From Pseudomonas alkylphenolica (lineage in GTDB: Bacteria; Pseudomonadota; Gammaproteobacteria; Pseudomonadales; Pseudomonadaceae), in contig NZ_QJRG01000044.1 in NCBI RefSeq assembly GCF_004025535.1, positions 186,001 to 250,000 of the forward strand: a DNA stretch of 64,000 nt. The letters are read 5' to 3'. This document shows, piece by piece, positions 1 through 9,887 of this stretch (positions are counted from its first letter, which is position 1; every line of letters starts with the position of its first letter). The notes beneath the pieces are model-generated. The model was not told the origin of the DNA. It searched no databases and saw only the letters and a list, made by a program, of their open reading frames with translations. Position numbers and translations under genes: made by a program.

Positions 1-639
1 CTGGCCAACATCATCCTGAAGATTCTGCTGGTGGTCAGCGTTGCCTCGATGATCGGTATCGAGACCACCTCGTTCGTCGCCGCCATCGGTGCTGCGGGCC
101 TGGCCATCGGTCTGGCCTTGCAGGGCAGCCTGGCCAACTTCGCGGGCGGCGTGCTGATCCTGCTGTTCCGTCCGTTCCGTCTGGGCGACTGGATCGAAGC
201 ACAAGGCGTTTCCGGCACCGTGGACAGTATCCAGATCTTTCACACCGTATTGCGCACGGGTGACAACAAGACCGTGATCCTGCCCAACGGCAGCCTGTCC
301 AACGGCATCATCACCAACACCAACCGTCAGCCGACCCGCAAGGTTGTGTTTGATGTGGGGGTTGATTACGAAGCCGACCTGCAAAAGGCGCGGCAGGTGC
401 TGCTGGAGCTGGCCGATGACCCGCGTATCCACCAGAGCCCGGCGCCACAGGCTGTGGTTTCGCTGCTGGGCGACAGCTCGATCACCCTGTCGTTGCGGGT
501 GTGGGTGAACACCGCCGATTACTGGGACGTGATGTTCATGCTCAACGAACACGCCCGTGATCGTCTGAAGCAAGAGGGCATCGACATTCCGTTTCCACAG
601 CGGGTAATCCGTGTGGTGCAGGAGACGGCGGTGCAATAA
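1..639 (+). CDS. MscS-family mechanosensitive channel, 3' part
   Basis: The reading frame is open from the first base of the window, so the N-terminus lies upstream; 212 residues are visible. The Gly/Ala-rich pore helix of MscS is clear (AAIGAAGLAIGLALQGS, then the FAGG turn), followed by the beta domain (LLFRPFRLGDWIE, VILPNG) and the alpha/beta vestibule ending in PFPQRV. MscS channels sit in the inner membrane and release small solutes on hypo-osmotic shock. Downstream lie a REP-like inverted repeat and a drug pump on the same strand. Length suggests a small MscS rather than a large MscK type, but the missing N-terminus leaves that open. Confidence 0.9.
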   Translation: MANIILKILLVVSVASMIGIETTSFVAAIGAAGLAIGLALQGSLANFAGGVLILLFRPFRLGDWIEAQGVSGTVDSIQIFHTVLRTGDNKTVILPNGSLSNGIITNTNRQPTRKVVFDVGVDYEADLQKARQVLLELADDPRIHQSPAPQAVVSLLGDSSITLSLRVWVNTADYWDVMFMLNEHARDRLKQEGIDIPFPQRVIRVVQETAVQ

Positions 640-646
640 CCCTCGG

Positions 647-674
647 TGTAGGAGCGGATTCATCCGCTCCTACA
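647..674. repeat. REP-like inverted repeat
   Basis: The arms TGTAGGAGCGGAT and ATCCGCTCCTACA form a perfect 13-bp stem with a two-base loop. It starts 8 bp after the MscS stop codon. The GTAGGAGCGGAT arm resembles intergenic REP repeats of fluorescent pseudomonads. There is no T-tract, so it is a REP or a transcript-end stabiliser rather than a classical terminator. Confidence 0.7.
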
Positions 675-766
675 GACTGCATTACACTTGTTCACGTCTT
701 CGCGCTACCTGCGCCCTGGTGTTTCTGGCATATAGGCTGGCTTACCTTTGTTTGCCCGGCCTTACC

Positions 767-2017
767 ATGCTGACTCCGCTGATCAACATCACGCCCTTTC
801 GCGCGTTCTGCTTTGCCATGACCCTGGCGCTTTTCGAGTTGCTGACCTACCTCGCCAGCGATGTGGTCATGCCCGCCATGCCTGTGGTGGTCGGCGATCT
901 CAATGCCAGCCCCGAATTCATACCGCATGCCCTCAACCTGTACCTGCTCGGCGGTGTGCTGCTGCAGTGGCTGATCGGTCCGCTGGCCGACCGCTATGGG
1001 CGCCGGCCGTTACTGCTGGTGGGCTGTGCGTTCTTCTGCGCGGCCTGTCTGGCGACGTTCTGGGTCAAGGGCATTGAACTGTTCAACCTGCTGCGTCTGC
1101 TGCAGGGCATCGGCCTGGGCTTTGTGGTGACGGTCAGCTACCCGGCCTTGAACGAAGCCTTCAGTGAAGCGGATGCGGTGCGCATGATGGCCTTGCTGGC
1201 CAACATTGCGCTGCTGTCGCCGCTGCTCGGGCCGTTGGTGGGCACGCTGCTGCTTGAATGGGTGTCGTGGCGCTGGCTGTTCGTGATCTTCGGCGCCTGT
1301 GCCGTGCTGTCGTGGCTGGCCCTGTATCGCTTCATGCCGGAAACCCTTGGTGTTGAGCGCCGAGACGGCTCACGGCTGGCGTTTCAGCCCATTCACCTGC
1401 TGCCGCTGCTGGCTGGCTACGGCCAGTTGCTTGCCAATCGCCGCTTTGTGGCCGGCAGTGCCGCACTGGGCCTGGTGGGCTTGCCGTTGATCGGCTGGAT
1501 CGGCTTGTCGCCGGTGCTGCTGATTCACGATGAAGGCCTGAGCACTTTTGACTATGCGCTGTGGCAGTTGCCGGTGTTTGGCGGCCTGATCCTCGGCAAC
1601 CTGATCATCAACCGTATTGCCGACCGTTACCCGCTGACCAGCCTGGTACGTCGCGCGCTGTGGCCGTATCTGGCCGGGCTGCTGGGCATGATGCTGGCGA
1701 CCTGGCTGCACCCGACCGTACCTAGTCTGGTGGCCGGCCTGTCGGTCTACGCCCTGGGGCTGGGGATCGCCAACGCCGTGCTGTACCGCATGACCCTGTT
1801 CGCCAGTGAGCAGAGCAAAGGGCTGGTGTCGGCAATGCTGGGGATGATCACCATTGCCCTGCTGGGCCTGGGAGGTGCTTTGCTGGCCATGTTGGGCGCG
1901 GGTGCCAGCCTGCTGAGCTTTGCTCTGGCTGCCGGTGTCGCCGGCATCCTTGCGCTGTGGCCGCTGAGGGTCGTTCTGAGGGCTTCCAGCGTAGAGGTGC
2001 AGGCGCTACCGGAATAA
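767..2017 (+). CDS. MFS multidrug efflux transporter (MdfA/Bcr-like)
   Basis: A 416-residue major facilitator with about 12 hydrophobic segments. The cytoplasmic loop after helix 2 carries the family signature (GPLADRYGRRP), and the region after it (LLRLLQGIGLGF) matches drug:H+ antiporters. The acidic residue in helix 1 (ALFELLTYLASDV) resembles the membrane-embedded Glu of MdfA. The frame is open upstream to 611, but that extension is Arg/Cys-rich and crosses the REP, so I use the ATG at 767. No strong ribosome site is seen. Substrates cannot be told from sequence. Confidence 0.85.
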   Translation: MLTPLINITPFRAFCFAMTLALFELLTYLASDVVMPAMPVVVGDLNASPEFIPHALNLYLLGGVLLQWLIGPLADRYGRRPLLLVGCAFFCAACLATFWVKGIELFNLLRLLQGIGLGFVVTVSYPALNEAFSEADAVRMMALLANIALLSPLLGPLVGTLLLEWVSWRWLFVIFGACAVLSWLALYRFMPETLGVERRDGSRLAFQPIHLLPLLAGYGQLLANRRFVAGSAALGLVGLPLIGWIGLSPVLLIHDEGLSTFDYALWQLPVFGGLILGNLIINRIADRYPLTSLVRRALWPYLAGLLGMMLATWLHPTVPSLVAGLSVYALGLGIANAVLYRMTLFASEQSKGLVSAMLGMITIALLGLGGALLAMLGAGASLLSFALAAGVAGILALWPLRVVLRASSVEVQALPE

Positions 2018-2041
2018 AACCCGTAAGCGCCTCATTCGGGC

Positions 2042-3592
2042 TCAGGGGCGCTGCTCGGCAACCGGGTTGTCGGTGGGTAGCTGTTTGGCGCGATTCTGTT
2101 CCTGACGCCACTGCAGGGCGATCAGGATCAGGGTCGGCACACCCAGTAGAGCGGTGATCAGGAAGAAGTCGTGGTAACCGAACTTCTCCACCATGACACC
2201 GGAGTAGCCGCCGATCAGGCGCGGCAGCAGCAGCATGATCGAGCTCAGCAGCGCATATTGGGTCGCCGAGAACTTCAGGTTGGTCAGGCTCGACAGGTAA
2301 GCCACGAATGCCGAGGTCGCCAGGCCCGAGCTGAAGTTGTCGAGGGAAATGGTCACCACCAGCATTTGCAGGTTCGGGCCCATGTCGGCCAGCATCAGGA
2401 ACAGGATGTTGGTGGCGGCCGAAGCCGCACCGCCGATGAACAGGATCGGCAGGATGCCGAAGCGTACGATCAGCAAACCGCCCATGCCGGCGCCGACCAG
2501 GGTCATGATCAGGCCGAAAATCTTGCTGACACTGGCGATCTGGTCTTTGGTGAAGCCCTGGTCGATATAGAACACGTTGGCCATCACGCCCATCACCGTG
2601 TCGGACATCCGGTAGGTGGCAATCAGCCCGAGCAGCAACAGCGCCTGCCAGCGATAGCGCAGGATGAAGTCATTGACCGGGGTGAGCACTGGCGCCAGGC
2701 CGCGTCGACCCATGGACGACAGGCACAGGGCGGTCAGGGTGATGTAGAGGATGGCGCGCAGGAACGCACGGTCTTGCAGCAGCAGGTCAAGCAGGCTTAC
2801 GCCGTCGAACAGCACACTGGCGAAATCGGTGTTGTACAGCTGGGTGAAGGTGGCCGGTACCGAGACCAGCAGAACGATCAGGACGAACACGGAAACCAGC
2901 TGGTGCACCAGGCCGTAGCGGGCGGCCGACAACTGCGTACGCAGGGGGACCGGCGGCTCTCGCATCAGCAGGGTGGTGATGACCGCAGGCAGCATCAGCA
3001 CGCCAAACAGCACGTAGGTGCCGGTCCAGGCCTTGTGCAGGTAACTGAAGCCGGTAGAGCCGAAGCCTTCGGCGAAAAACAGTGCGCCTGCGGTGGCCAG
3101 CAGTGCAGCCACCCGGTAGCCCGCCATGTAGCTGGCAGCCAGCGCAGCCTGGCGCTGATCGTCGGCGATTTCCAGGCGGTAGGCATCAACGGCGATATCC
3201 TGGGTGGCGGAGGCGAAGGCCACCAGCACGGCCAGGGCAATCAGCCAGGACAGATGTTTTTGCGGGTCACAGAAGCCCATGCCGACCAGCCCGATCACCA
3301 CCAGCACCTGGGACAACACCAGCCAGGACCGGCGTCGACCGAGTTTACCAAGCAAGGGCAGGCGCCATTGGTCGAGCAGCGGCGACCAGACCCATTTGAA
3401 GGCGTAGGCCAGGCCGATCAGGCTCGCATAGCCGATGGTTTCGCGCGCTACACCGGCTTCGCGCAACCATACCGACAAGGTCGAAAACACCAGCATATAG
3501 GGCAGGCCGGCGGCAAAGCCGAGCAGCAGCAGCACCAGGGTCGACGGGCTGGCATAGGCAGCAAGCGCAGCGCGCCAGGTTTTACGGGGCAT
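2042..3592 (-). CDS. ampG: AmpG-type muropeptide permease
   Basis: A 516-residue inner-membrane MFS protein. The start (GFAAGLPYMLVFSTLSVWL), the loop SPLLDQWRLPLLGKLGRRRSW and the segment FASATQDIAVDAYRLE are typical of AmpG, which imports GlcNAc-anhydromuropeptides for peptidoglycan recycling and so feeds AmpR/AmpC beta-lactamase signalling. It is longer than plain 12-helix MFS proteins, consistent with extra helices in AmpG. It lies 43 bp downstream of the ATL gene on the same strand, so the two may be co-transcribed. Confidence 0.92.
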   Translation of the reverse strand: MPRKTWRAALAAYASPSTLVLLLLGFAAGLPYMLVFSTLSVWLREAGVARETIGYASLIGLAYAFKWVWSPLLDQWRLPLLGKLGRRRSWLVLSQVLVVIGLVGMGFCDPQKHLSWLIALAVLVAFASATQDIAVDAYRLEIADDQRQAALAASYMAGYRVAALLATAGALFFAEGFGSTGFSYLHKAWTGTYVLFGVLMLPAVITTLLMREPPVPLRTQLSAARYGLVHQLVSVFVLIVLLVSVPATFTQLYNTDFASVLFDGVSLLDLLLQDRAFLRAILYITLTALCLSSMGRRGLAPVLTPVNDFILRYRWQALLLLGLIATYRMSDTVMGVMANVFYIDQGFTKDQIASVSKIFGLIMTLVGAGMGGLLIVRFGILPILFIGGAASAATNILFLMLADMGPNLQMLVVTISLDNFSSGLATSAFVAYLSSLTNLKFSATQYALLSSIMLLLPRLIGGYSGVMVEKFGYHDFFLITALLGVPTLILIALQWRQEQNRAKQLPTDNPVAEQRP

Positions 3593-3635
3593 GGGCCAAC
3601 ATCTGCCTCAATATTACGAAAACAAAGCGCGCACT

Positions 3636-3989
3636 CTAACCGCTGTGCTCTATCGGGCGCCAGCCATGGCACAACATATCCACACGATTATTGTGCAGGG
3701 TGATGCCTTCCGCTCGTAATCGTGCACGCTGCTCGTCGCCTGATGGCGTACCCAGGGCCAGGCTCAGGCGCCCACCTGCCCCCAGCACCCGATGCCAGGG
3801 CAACTGGGTGTCGACGGGCAGCTGACTGAGGGTGCGGCCAACCCAGCGTGCTGCGCGGCCCAAACCGGCCAGTTCGGCCAGTTGTCCATAGCTGACGACC
3901 TTGCCGGGGGGCACTTGGCCGAGTACCAGGTAGAGCGCCATTCGTCGGGCTTCTGCATTTTCAGTTGGATCGCCAGGTGTCGGTTTCAT
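3636..3989 (-). CDS. Alkyltransferase-like (ATL) protein
   Basis: A 117-residue protein matching the DNA-binding domain of O6-alkylguanine-DNA alkyltransferase: helix-turn-helix with the arginine finger (GLGRAARWVGRTL) and the active-site loop. In that loop the catalytic PCHRV is replaced by PWHRV, so the acceptor Cys is Trp. This is the hallmark of ATL proteins, which cannot dealkylate DNA but bind O6-alkylguanine, flip the base and pass the lesion to nucleotide excision repair. It precedes ampG in the same direction. Confidence 0.92.
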   Translation of the reverse strand: MKPTPGDPTENAEARRMALYLVLGQVPPGKVVSYGQLAELAGLGRAARWVGRTLSQLPVDTQLPWHRVLGAGGRLSLALGTPSGDEQRARLRAEGITLHNNRVDMLCHGWRPIEHSG

Positions 3990-4141
3990 CGCGGCCTCGC
4001 GGGCGTGGGCGGGTAAAAGCAGGAGTCGTTTGCCGTAACAGGCATGGAACTCATCGGCATGGGGTGGGTCAGTCCTTGCTCTGCGGGCTGGTATCTGGAT
4101 AATGCCCGACTTTTTTTGTGAACCCGAGTCCGTACCTGCTT

Positions 4142-5149
4142 ATGTTTTCTAGAGTCTTGCTGTGCCTCACCCTCCTTGGCCTGTGTTCTGCGGCGATGGC
4201 AGATACCGTCTGGATGAAGAACGGTGACCGGCTCAGTGGCAAGATCACTGTCTTTGACGGTGGCAAGCTGCTGATCAAGACCGAGTACGGTGGCTCCATC
4301 GCCCTCGACTGGAAACAGGTCAAGACCCTGGAGAGCGACCAGGAGTTGCTGGTCAAACAGGATGCTTACACTGGCGAGAAAGCCAAGTCCCTGCACGCGG
4401 CAGATGATGGCAAAGTCACTCTGGCCAACGGCGATGCGCCCAAGACGGTTGAACTGGCCAGTATCCAGCAGATCATGAAACCCAAGCCGGTGATCGAAGA
4501 CCTTTCGTGGAAAGGTAACGTCGATGTGGCGATGGACTACAAGCGCGCGGACACTGACAGCGACGATTACGATGTCGACTTCAAGACCACCGCCCGCCAT
4601 GGCCGCTGGCGTCATCAGGCTGAGGGGGAGTACAACCGCGAATCCAAGGACGACGTCACCACCACCAACAACTGGAGCGCCGAGTATGCCCTGGACCGCT
4701 TCCTTACCGAGAAGTGGTTCTGGCAGGGGCGCCTTGAGTACAAGCGTGACCATATCGAAGACCTGGCCCGCCAGCGCACCGTGGGTACCGGCCCGGGTTA
4801 CCAGTTCTGGGATGATGAACTGGGCGCGTTCTCACTGGGCTCGCTCATCAACCGCACCGACTATGAATACGCCGACGGCGGCAAGGACAACTTCTACGCC
4901 CTGGCCATGAAGTGGGATTACAACCGCTACCTGATTGGCAAACGTGTCGAATTCTTCACCAACGGTGAGCTCGGCAAGCCGCTGGACGGTGTTGCCAACT
5001 ATGCGCTGGATGCCGAAGTCGGCCTGCGTTACAAGGTCACCGAATGGGCCTCGCTCAACCTCAAGGCCGAGAAGGACGTGATCAGCGGCACCCGTGACAG
5101 CGACCTGGACAAGACCCGTTACACCGCAGGCTTCGGCGTAACCTGGTAA
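4142..5149 (+). CDS. DUF481 outer-membrane protein
   Basis: About 335 residues with a signal peptide (LLCLTLLGLCSAAMA, then DTVWMKNGD). The region after it (GDRLSGKITVFDGGKLLIKTEYGG) is a small beta domain, and from residue 120 onward the protein has alternating aromatic/charged strands ending in GFGVTW, as expected for a DUF481 (YdiY-like) beta-barrel. Function unknown; the family is sometimes called salt-inducible outer-membrane protein. A GTG at 4118 is an alternative start, but the ATG at 4142 puts the signal peptide at the N-terminus. A TATCTGGATAAT element near 4090 may be its -10. Confidence 0.85.
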   Translation: MFSRVLLCLTLLGLCSAAMADTVWMKNGDRLSGKITVFDGGKLLIKTEYGGSIALDWKQVKTLESDQELLVKQDAYTGEKAKSLHAADDGKVTLANGDAPKTVELASIQQIMKPKPVIEDLSWKGNVDVAMDYKRADTDSDDYDVDFKTTARHGRWRHQAEGEYNRESKDDVTTTNNWSAEYALDRFLTEKWFWQGRLEYKRDHIEDLARQRTVGTGPGYQFWDDELGAFSLGSLINRTDYEYADGGKDNFYALAMKWDYNRYLIGKRVEFFTNGELGKPLDGVANYALDAEVGLRYKVTEWASLNLKAEKDVISGTRDSDLDKTRYTAGFGVTW

Positions 5150-5168
5150 GTCTTCTGGCAAGCGCCGG

Positions 5169-5183
5169 CGATAATGATTATTT
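5169..5183 (+). promoter_or_regulatory. Putative Fur box upstream of hugZ-like gene
   Basis: The core ATAATGATTAT is a perfect 5-1-5 palindrome and matches 12 of 15 positions of the 7-1-7 Fur consensus (TGATAATNATTATCA). It sits about 70 bp upstream of the GTG start of a haem-utilisation-type gene, a sensible place for iron repression. Confidence 0.65.
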
Positions 5184-5254
5184 TGACGGTTTAGCACGTG
5201 CCGGACTTCACGTCCGGCCGACCTTCGCAACATTATCGAGTCGGGAGTTACACC

Positions 5255-5986
5255 GTGAGCGCAAAAGTCGCACAACAGGCCCGTGAGCTGTTGCTCAAGG
5301 AGTACCGTGGAGTCTTGTCGACGCATTCCAAGTCGATGCCTGGCTTTCCGTTCGGTTCGGTGGTGCCGTATTGCCTGGATGCTGAGGGTAACCCGCTGAT
5401 CCTGATCAGTCGCATTGCCCAGCACACCCACAACCTGCAAAAAGACCCCAAATGCTCGTTGCTGGTCGGCGAGCGTGAAGCCGAAGATGTGCAGGCCGTC
5501 GGTCGGCTTACCGTGCTGGCCGAGGCGCACAAGCTCGATGATCCGGCTGCCATTGAAGCGGCTGCCGAGCGTTACTACCGGTACTTCCCCGAGTCGAGCA
5601 GCTACCACAAGGCGCATGACTTCGATTTCTGGGTGCTCAAGCCGGTTCGTCACCGTTACATCGGCGGTTTCGGCGCCATCCACTGGGTCGATCATCTGAG
5701 CCTGGCCAACCCCTTTGCCGGCAAGGCCGAATTGAGCATGATCGAGCACATGAACAGCGACCATGCCTCGGCCATCGAACACTACGTCCAGCTCAGCGGC
5801 CTGCCGCAAAGTGCGCCGGCGCAGATGGTCGGTATCGACAGTGAAGGCATGCACCTGCGTATCGGCCAGGGCGTACACTGGTTGCCGTTTGCAGTACCTT
5901 GCAATACGCCGATACAAGTGCGCGAAGCCCTGGTTTTTCTGGCTCGCGCCGATCAGTGGCCGGATCGTGAAAACGCCCAGGCTTGA
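5255..5986 (+). CDS. HugZ-like haem-utilisation / PNPOx-fold protein
   Basis: A 243-residue protein with an N-terminal split-barrel flavin-reductase-like domain (THSKSMPGFPFGSVVPY, LISRIAQHTHNLQKDP) and a C-terminal DUF2470 domain (MIEHMNSDHASAIEHYV). This architecture is that of HugZ/HutZ-type haem-degrading or haem-binding proteins, which release iron from haem in the cytoplasm. The GTG at 5255 is chosen because GGGAG lies 7 bp upstream; an ATG-like frame extension to 5198 would run back towards the Fur box. Putative iron control by the upstream Fur box fits the role. Confidence 0.85.
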   Translation: MSAKVAQQARELLLKEYRGVLSTHSKSMPGFPFGSVVPYCLDAEGNPLILISRIAQHTHNLQKDPKCSLLVGEREAEDVQAVGRLTVLAEAHKLDDPAAIEAAAERYYRYFPESSSYHKAHDFDFWVLKPVRHRYIGGFGAIHWVDHLSLANPFAGKAELSMIEHMNSDHASAIEHYVQLSGLPQSAPAQMVGIDSEGMHLRIGQGVHWLPFAVPCNTPIQVREALVFLARADQWPDRENAQA

Positions 5987-6050
5987 AATAGCGGTGGATC
6001 GCATCCATTAAAGGTCTACTGCAAGTCATTCTTGCGCAGAGGAACCCTTG

Positions 6051-6557
6051 ATGCGTGCTTTTCTATTGCTGTTTCTGATTTTCCCGGTGCTGGAGCTGTA
6101 TGTGTTTTTCAAGGTCAGCACCGCGATCGGCTTCTTTCCGGCGCTGCTGCTGATTATCGCCGGCTCCGCCCTCGGTGTGCTGGTGGTACGGATTGCCGGC
6201 CTGGCCACTGCACTGCGCGCCCGTGAGAGCCTGCAACGCGGCGAACTGCCTGCCGAAGACATGTTCCAGGGCTTGATGCTGGCGCTGGGTGGTGGCCTGT
6301 TGCTGCTTCCTGGCTTTATCAGCGACGTGATCGGCCTGATCTGCCTGTTGCCGTTCACCCGCCGCCTGCTGGGGCGCAAGATGCGCGAACGTGCCGAGGC
6401 CCAGGCCATGCGCCAGCGTGCCTTTGGCGATGACCCGTTCATGGCCCGCCCGGGTAACCCGGGTGGTCAGCCACGCCAGCCAAACGTCATCGAAGGCGAG
6501 TACGAACACCGCGACGGGCCGGACCCGCGCGTGCCGCGCAACCCCCACGACATCTGA
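6051..6557 (+). CDS. fxsA: FxsA family membrane protein
   Basis: A 168-residue cytoplasmic-membrane protein with three to four hydrophobic segments in the first 100 residues (MRAFLLLFLIFPVLELYVFF, LLIIAGSALGVLVVRIAG, GLMLALGGGLLLLPGFISD) and a charged Arg/Pro-rich tail. FxsA in E. coli relieves F-plasmid exclusion of phage T7; its normal role is unclear. AGAGGA precedes the ATG at 6051 (an in-frame TTG lies three bases upstream). As in many gammaproteobacteria it is the gene before groES, separated here by a terminator. Confidence 0.92.
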   Translation: MRAFLLLFLIFPVLELYVFFKVSTAIGFFPALLLIIAGSALGVLVVRIAGLATALRARESLQRGELPAEDMFQGLMLALGGGLLLLPGFISDVIGLICLLPFTRRLLGRKMRERAEAQAMRQRAFGDDPFMARPGNPGGQPRQPNVIEGEYEHRDGPDPRVPRNPHDI

Positions 6558-6573
6558 TCCAGCGCTTTTTGCC

Positions 6574-6599
6574 AACGGCCCCTGACGGGGCCGTTGTGT
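6574..6599 (+). terminator. Rho-independent terminator after fxsA
   Basis: AACGGCCCC and GGGGCCGTT form a perfect 9-bp stem with loop TGAC, followed by GTGTTTT. It separates fxsA from the groES promoter. Confidence 0.8.
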
Positions 6600-6637
6600 T
6601 TTGTATGAACCATCGCTAAAAAATTTAACCGGCAAGC

Positions 6638-6665
6638 CTTGTAATTGAACTTGGCGACCTCATGT
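6638..6665 (+). promoter_or_regulatory. Putative sigma32 heat-shock promoter of groESL
   Basis: CTTGTAA, 13 bp, then CCTCATGT: close to the heat-shock consensus (CTTGAAA / CCCCATNT) with normal spacing. It lies 145-170 bp upstream of the groES start and after the fxsA terminator. Confidence 0.65.
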
Positions 6666-6671
6666 AGGGGT

Positions 6672-6809
6672 TACCGCAAGGTTTCCAGGGGTTTGCCCTG
6701 GACATTACATGGGTAGTTCGCACAGCGAGCTACGAGCGGCTACGCCGCAAGCATCAACCCGCCGGTGTCGATACCGGCCGATGAAAACCACAATTAGGAG
6801 AGATCGACA
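6672..6809 (+). other. Long structured 5' leader of groES mRNA
   Basis: About 135 bases between the predicted heat-shock start point and the groES ATG. It has at least two evident stems (CCAGGGGTTTGCCCTGG at about 6687; CGGCTACGCCG at about 6736) and ends with AGGAGA 7 bp before the ATG. It codes for nothing recognisable. Whether it acts on translation or stability cannot be judged from sequence. Confidence 0.4.
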
Positions 6810-7103
6810 ATGAAGCTTCGTCCTCTGCATGACCGCGTCGTCATCCGTCGCAGCGAAGAAGAATCGAAAACCGCTGGCGGTATCGTTCTGCCAGGTTCGG
6901 CCGCTGAAAAACCTAACCGTGGCGAAGTCGTCGCTGTAGGTACCGGCCGCGTTCTGGACAACGGTGAAGTGCGTGCGCTGGCCGTGAAAGTGGGTGACAA
7001 GGTGGTTTTCGGCCCTTACTCGGGCAGCAACACTGTGAAAGTTGACGGCGAAGACCTGCTGGTAATGGCTGAGAACGAGATTCTCGCTGTTATCGAAGGC
7101 TGA
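6810..7103 (+). CDS. groES: Co-chaperonin GroES
   Basis: A 97-residue GroES beginning [18 protein letters not shown], with the mobile loop ([19 protein letters not shown]) and the roof loop around residues 45-55. It forms the heptameric lid of the GroEL folding chamber in the cytoplasm. AGGAGA provides the ribosome site. It is 47 bp upstream of groEL and clearly co-transcribed. Codon use is strongly biased, as for a highly expressed gene. Confidence 0.99.
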   Translation: MKLRPLHDRVVIRRSEEESKTAGGIVLPGSAAEKPNRGEVVAVGTGRVLDNGEVRALAVKVGDKVVFGPYSGSNTVKVDGEDLLVMAENEILAVIEG

Positions 7104-7144
7104 TTCTGCTGGTTTCCCGTTACTCCAAAGTATTCAAGGATTAA

Positions 7145-8803
<1,659 letters not shown>

Positions 8804-8822
8804 GCCAGCCTCACCGCTTGAG

Positions 8823-8853
8823 AAAAAGCCCCGCTGATGCGGGGCTTTTTTTT
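8823..8853 (+). terminator. Rho-independent terminator of groESL
   Basis: AAAAAGCCCCGC and GCGGGGCTTTTT make a 12-bp perfect stem with loop TGAT, followed by more T residues. The A-tract on the other side could also serve the convergent PAP2 gene. Confidence 0.93.
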
Positions 8854-8925
8854 GGCTTAACGTTTGGGTTTGGGGAGGGCATAGAGTCAATCACCCAACT
8901 CAAGAACCAGCGACCCAGGACCGGA

Positions 8926-9663
8926 TCACGAAACCTGCTGCAGCGTTTGCGCCGACTCGGCCGAAACCGGCACAGGCTTGCGATACAGCACCCAGTGGTA
9001 ACAACCCAGGCTGATCAACCAGCAGAACACCGCTGTCCACACGTTGTGCGAAAAGAAGTGCGCACCCTGCAACATGCGCCCAATAGAGAACACGGCCCCC
9101 AGGGTAAAGGCAAACAGCAACGCGGCCCGCGCCAGGCGAGGGCGCCGGTCACGCAACGCAAAGAACAGCGCAAACAGGGTAAACCCCGTGGCCGCGTGAC
9201 CGCCGGGCCAGCAACGGCCTGGTTTATCCGTATCAGGGCGAGCGCTCAGCAGTTCACTGTAGGTTTCCTTGCCACCGAACTCCTTCAGGCTCCACGGGCA
9301 CTGCACCGCAGTCACGGCCTTGACCGGCGTAACAAAGCTGGTCGACAACGCCATGGCCAGCACCAGGTAGCCCAGTTCGCGGCGCCAGCCTTTGAGCCGG
9401 TGCCAGAAGAAGCTGGAAATGAACGCTACAATCGCTCCCAGGCTGAGGACGATCACTGCCTGTTTGGCGCGATCGTGGAGGATGTCTTCGAGGAAATAGC
9501 TGTGCCGGCCAATAAACTCGCCGGCAGCGGGGTCGAAGGCCAGTTTGGCCAGGTCCATGTCCAGGGAGGTGAGCTCCAGCAGGATCAGGGTCAGGGCAGT
9601 CGCCAGAGGAATTCCCAGGGTAATCCAGGGATTGAGCGGGCGCGAAAACTCAGGTCTGGGCAT
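8926..9663 (-). CDS. PAP2-family membrane phosphatase
   Basis: A 245-residue inner-membrane protein with about six helices and the PAP2 phosphatase motifs: KAVTAVQCPW (KX6RP-like, degenerate), the catalytic PGGHAATGF around two-thirds along, and GRMLQGAHFFSHNVW, whose His completes the site. Such enzymes dephosphorylate lipid phosphates or transfer phosphate to lipid A. The frame extends upstream to 9858, but the added segment is Pro/Arg-rich and non-membrane, so the ATG at 9663 is preferred (9759 is possible). A ColR-type box lies upstream on the same strand, and the gene diverges from colR. Confidence 0.85.
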   Translation of the reverse strand: MPRPEFSRPLNPWITLGIPLATALTLILLELTSLDMDLAKLAFDPAAGEFIGRHSYFLEDILHDRAKQAVIVLSLGAIVAFISSFFWHRLKGWRRELGYLVLAMALSTSFVTPVKAVTAVQCPWSLKEFGGKETYSELLSARPDTDKPGRCWPGGHAATGFTLFALFFALRDRRPRLARAALLFAFTLGAVFSIGRMLQGAHFFSHNVWTAVFCWLISLGCYHWVLYRKPVPVSAESAQTLQQVS

Positions 9664-9779
9664 GGCATATCCAGGTGGGTCGAAAGGACGGACCCGACCG
9701 GCAAGCCGTACCGGGTAGCGGCGAGAGGCAACGACCGGCGATTCTGCGTCAGCCGCCATTGCTTGTCCGTGAAGGCTCG

Positions 9780-9795
9780 GTGAAAAAAACGTTAA
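9780..9795 (-). promoter_or_regulatory. Putative ColR box upstream of PAP2 gene
   Basis: Read on the minus strand, TTAACGTTTTTTTCAC matches the published P. putida ColR consensus, as I remember it (YYNASNNYTTTTTCAC), at all 16 positions. It is about 120 bp upstream of the PAP2 start and within the colR-PAP2 intergenic region. Confidence 0.65.
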
Positions 9796-9887
9796 CAGGC
9801 AATAAAGTTTGTGCGGCCTAGCCTCGCACTGCCGATGGTCGTAAGCTGCGCCTGCCAAGCAGGCAAAAGCCCTGGACGGGAGACTCC

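Noticed and set aside
647-674. Inverted repeat as a rho-independent terminator
   Set aside because: No T-tract on either strand and arms resemble REP elements; called as a repeat instead.
2171-3703. 510-codon open frame antisense to ampG
   Set aside because: Composition is Gln/His/Arg-rich as expected from the reverse of a membrane-protein gene; no ribosome site, no domain.
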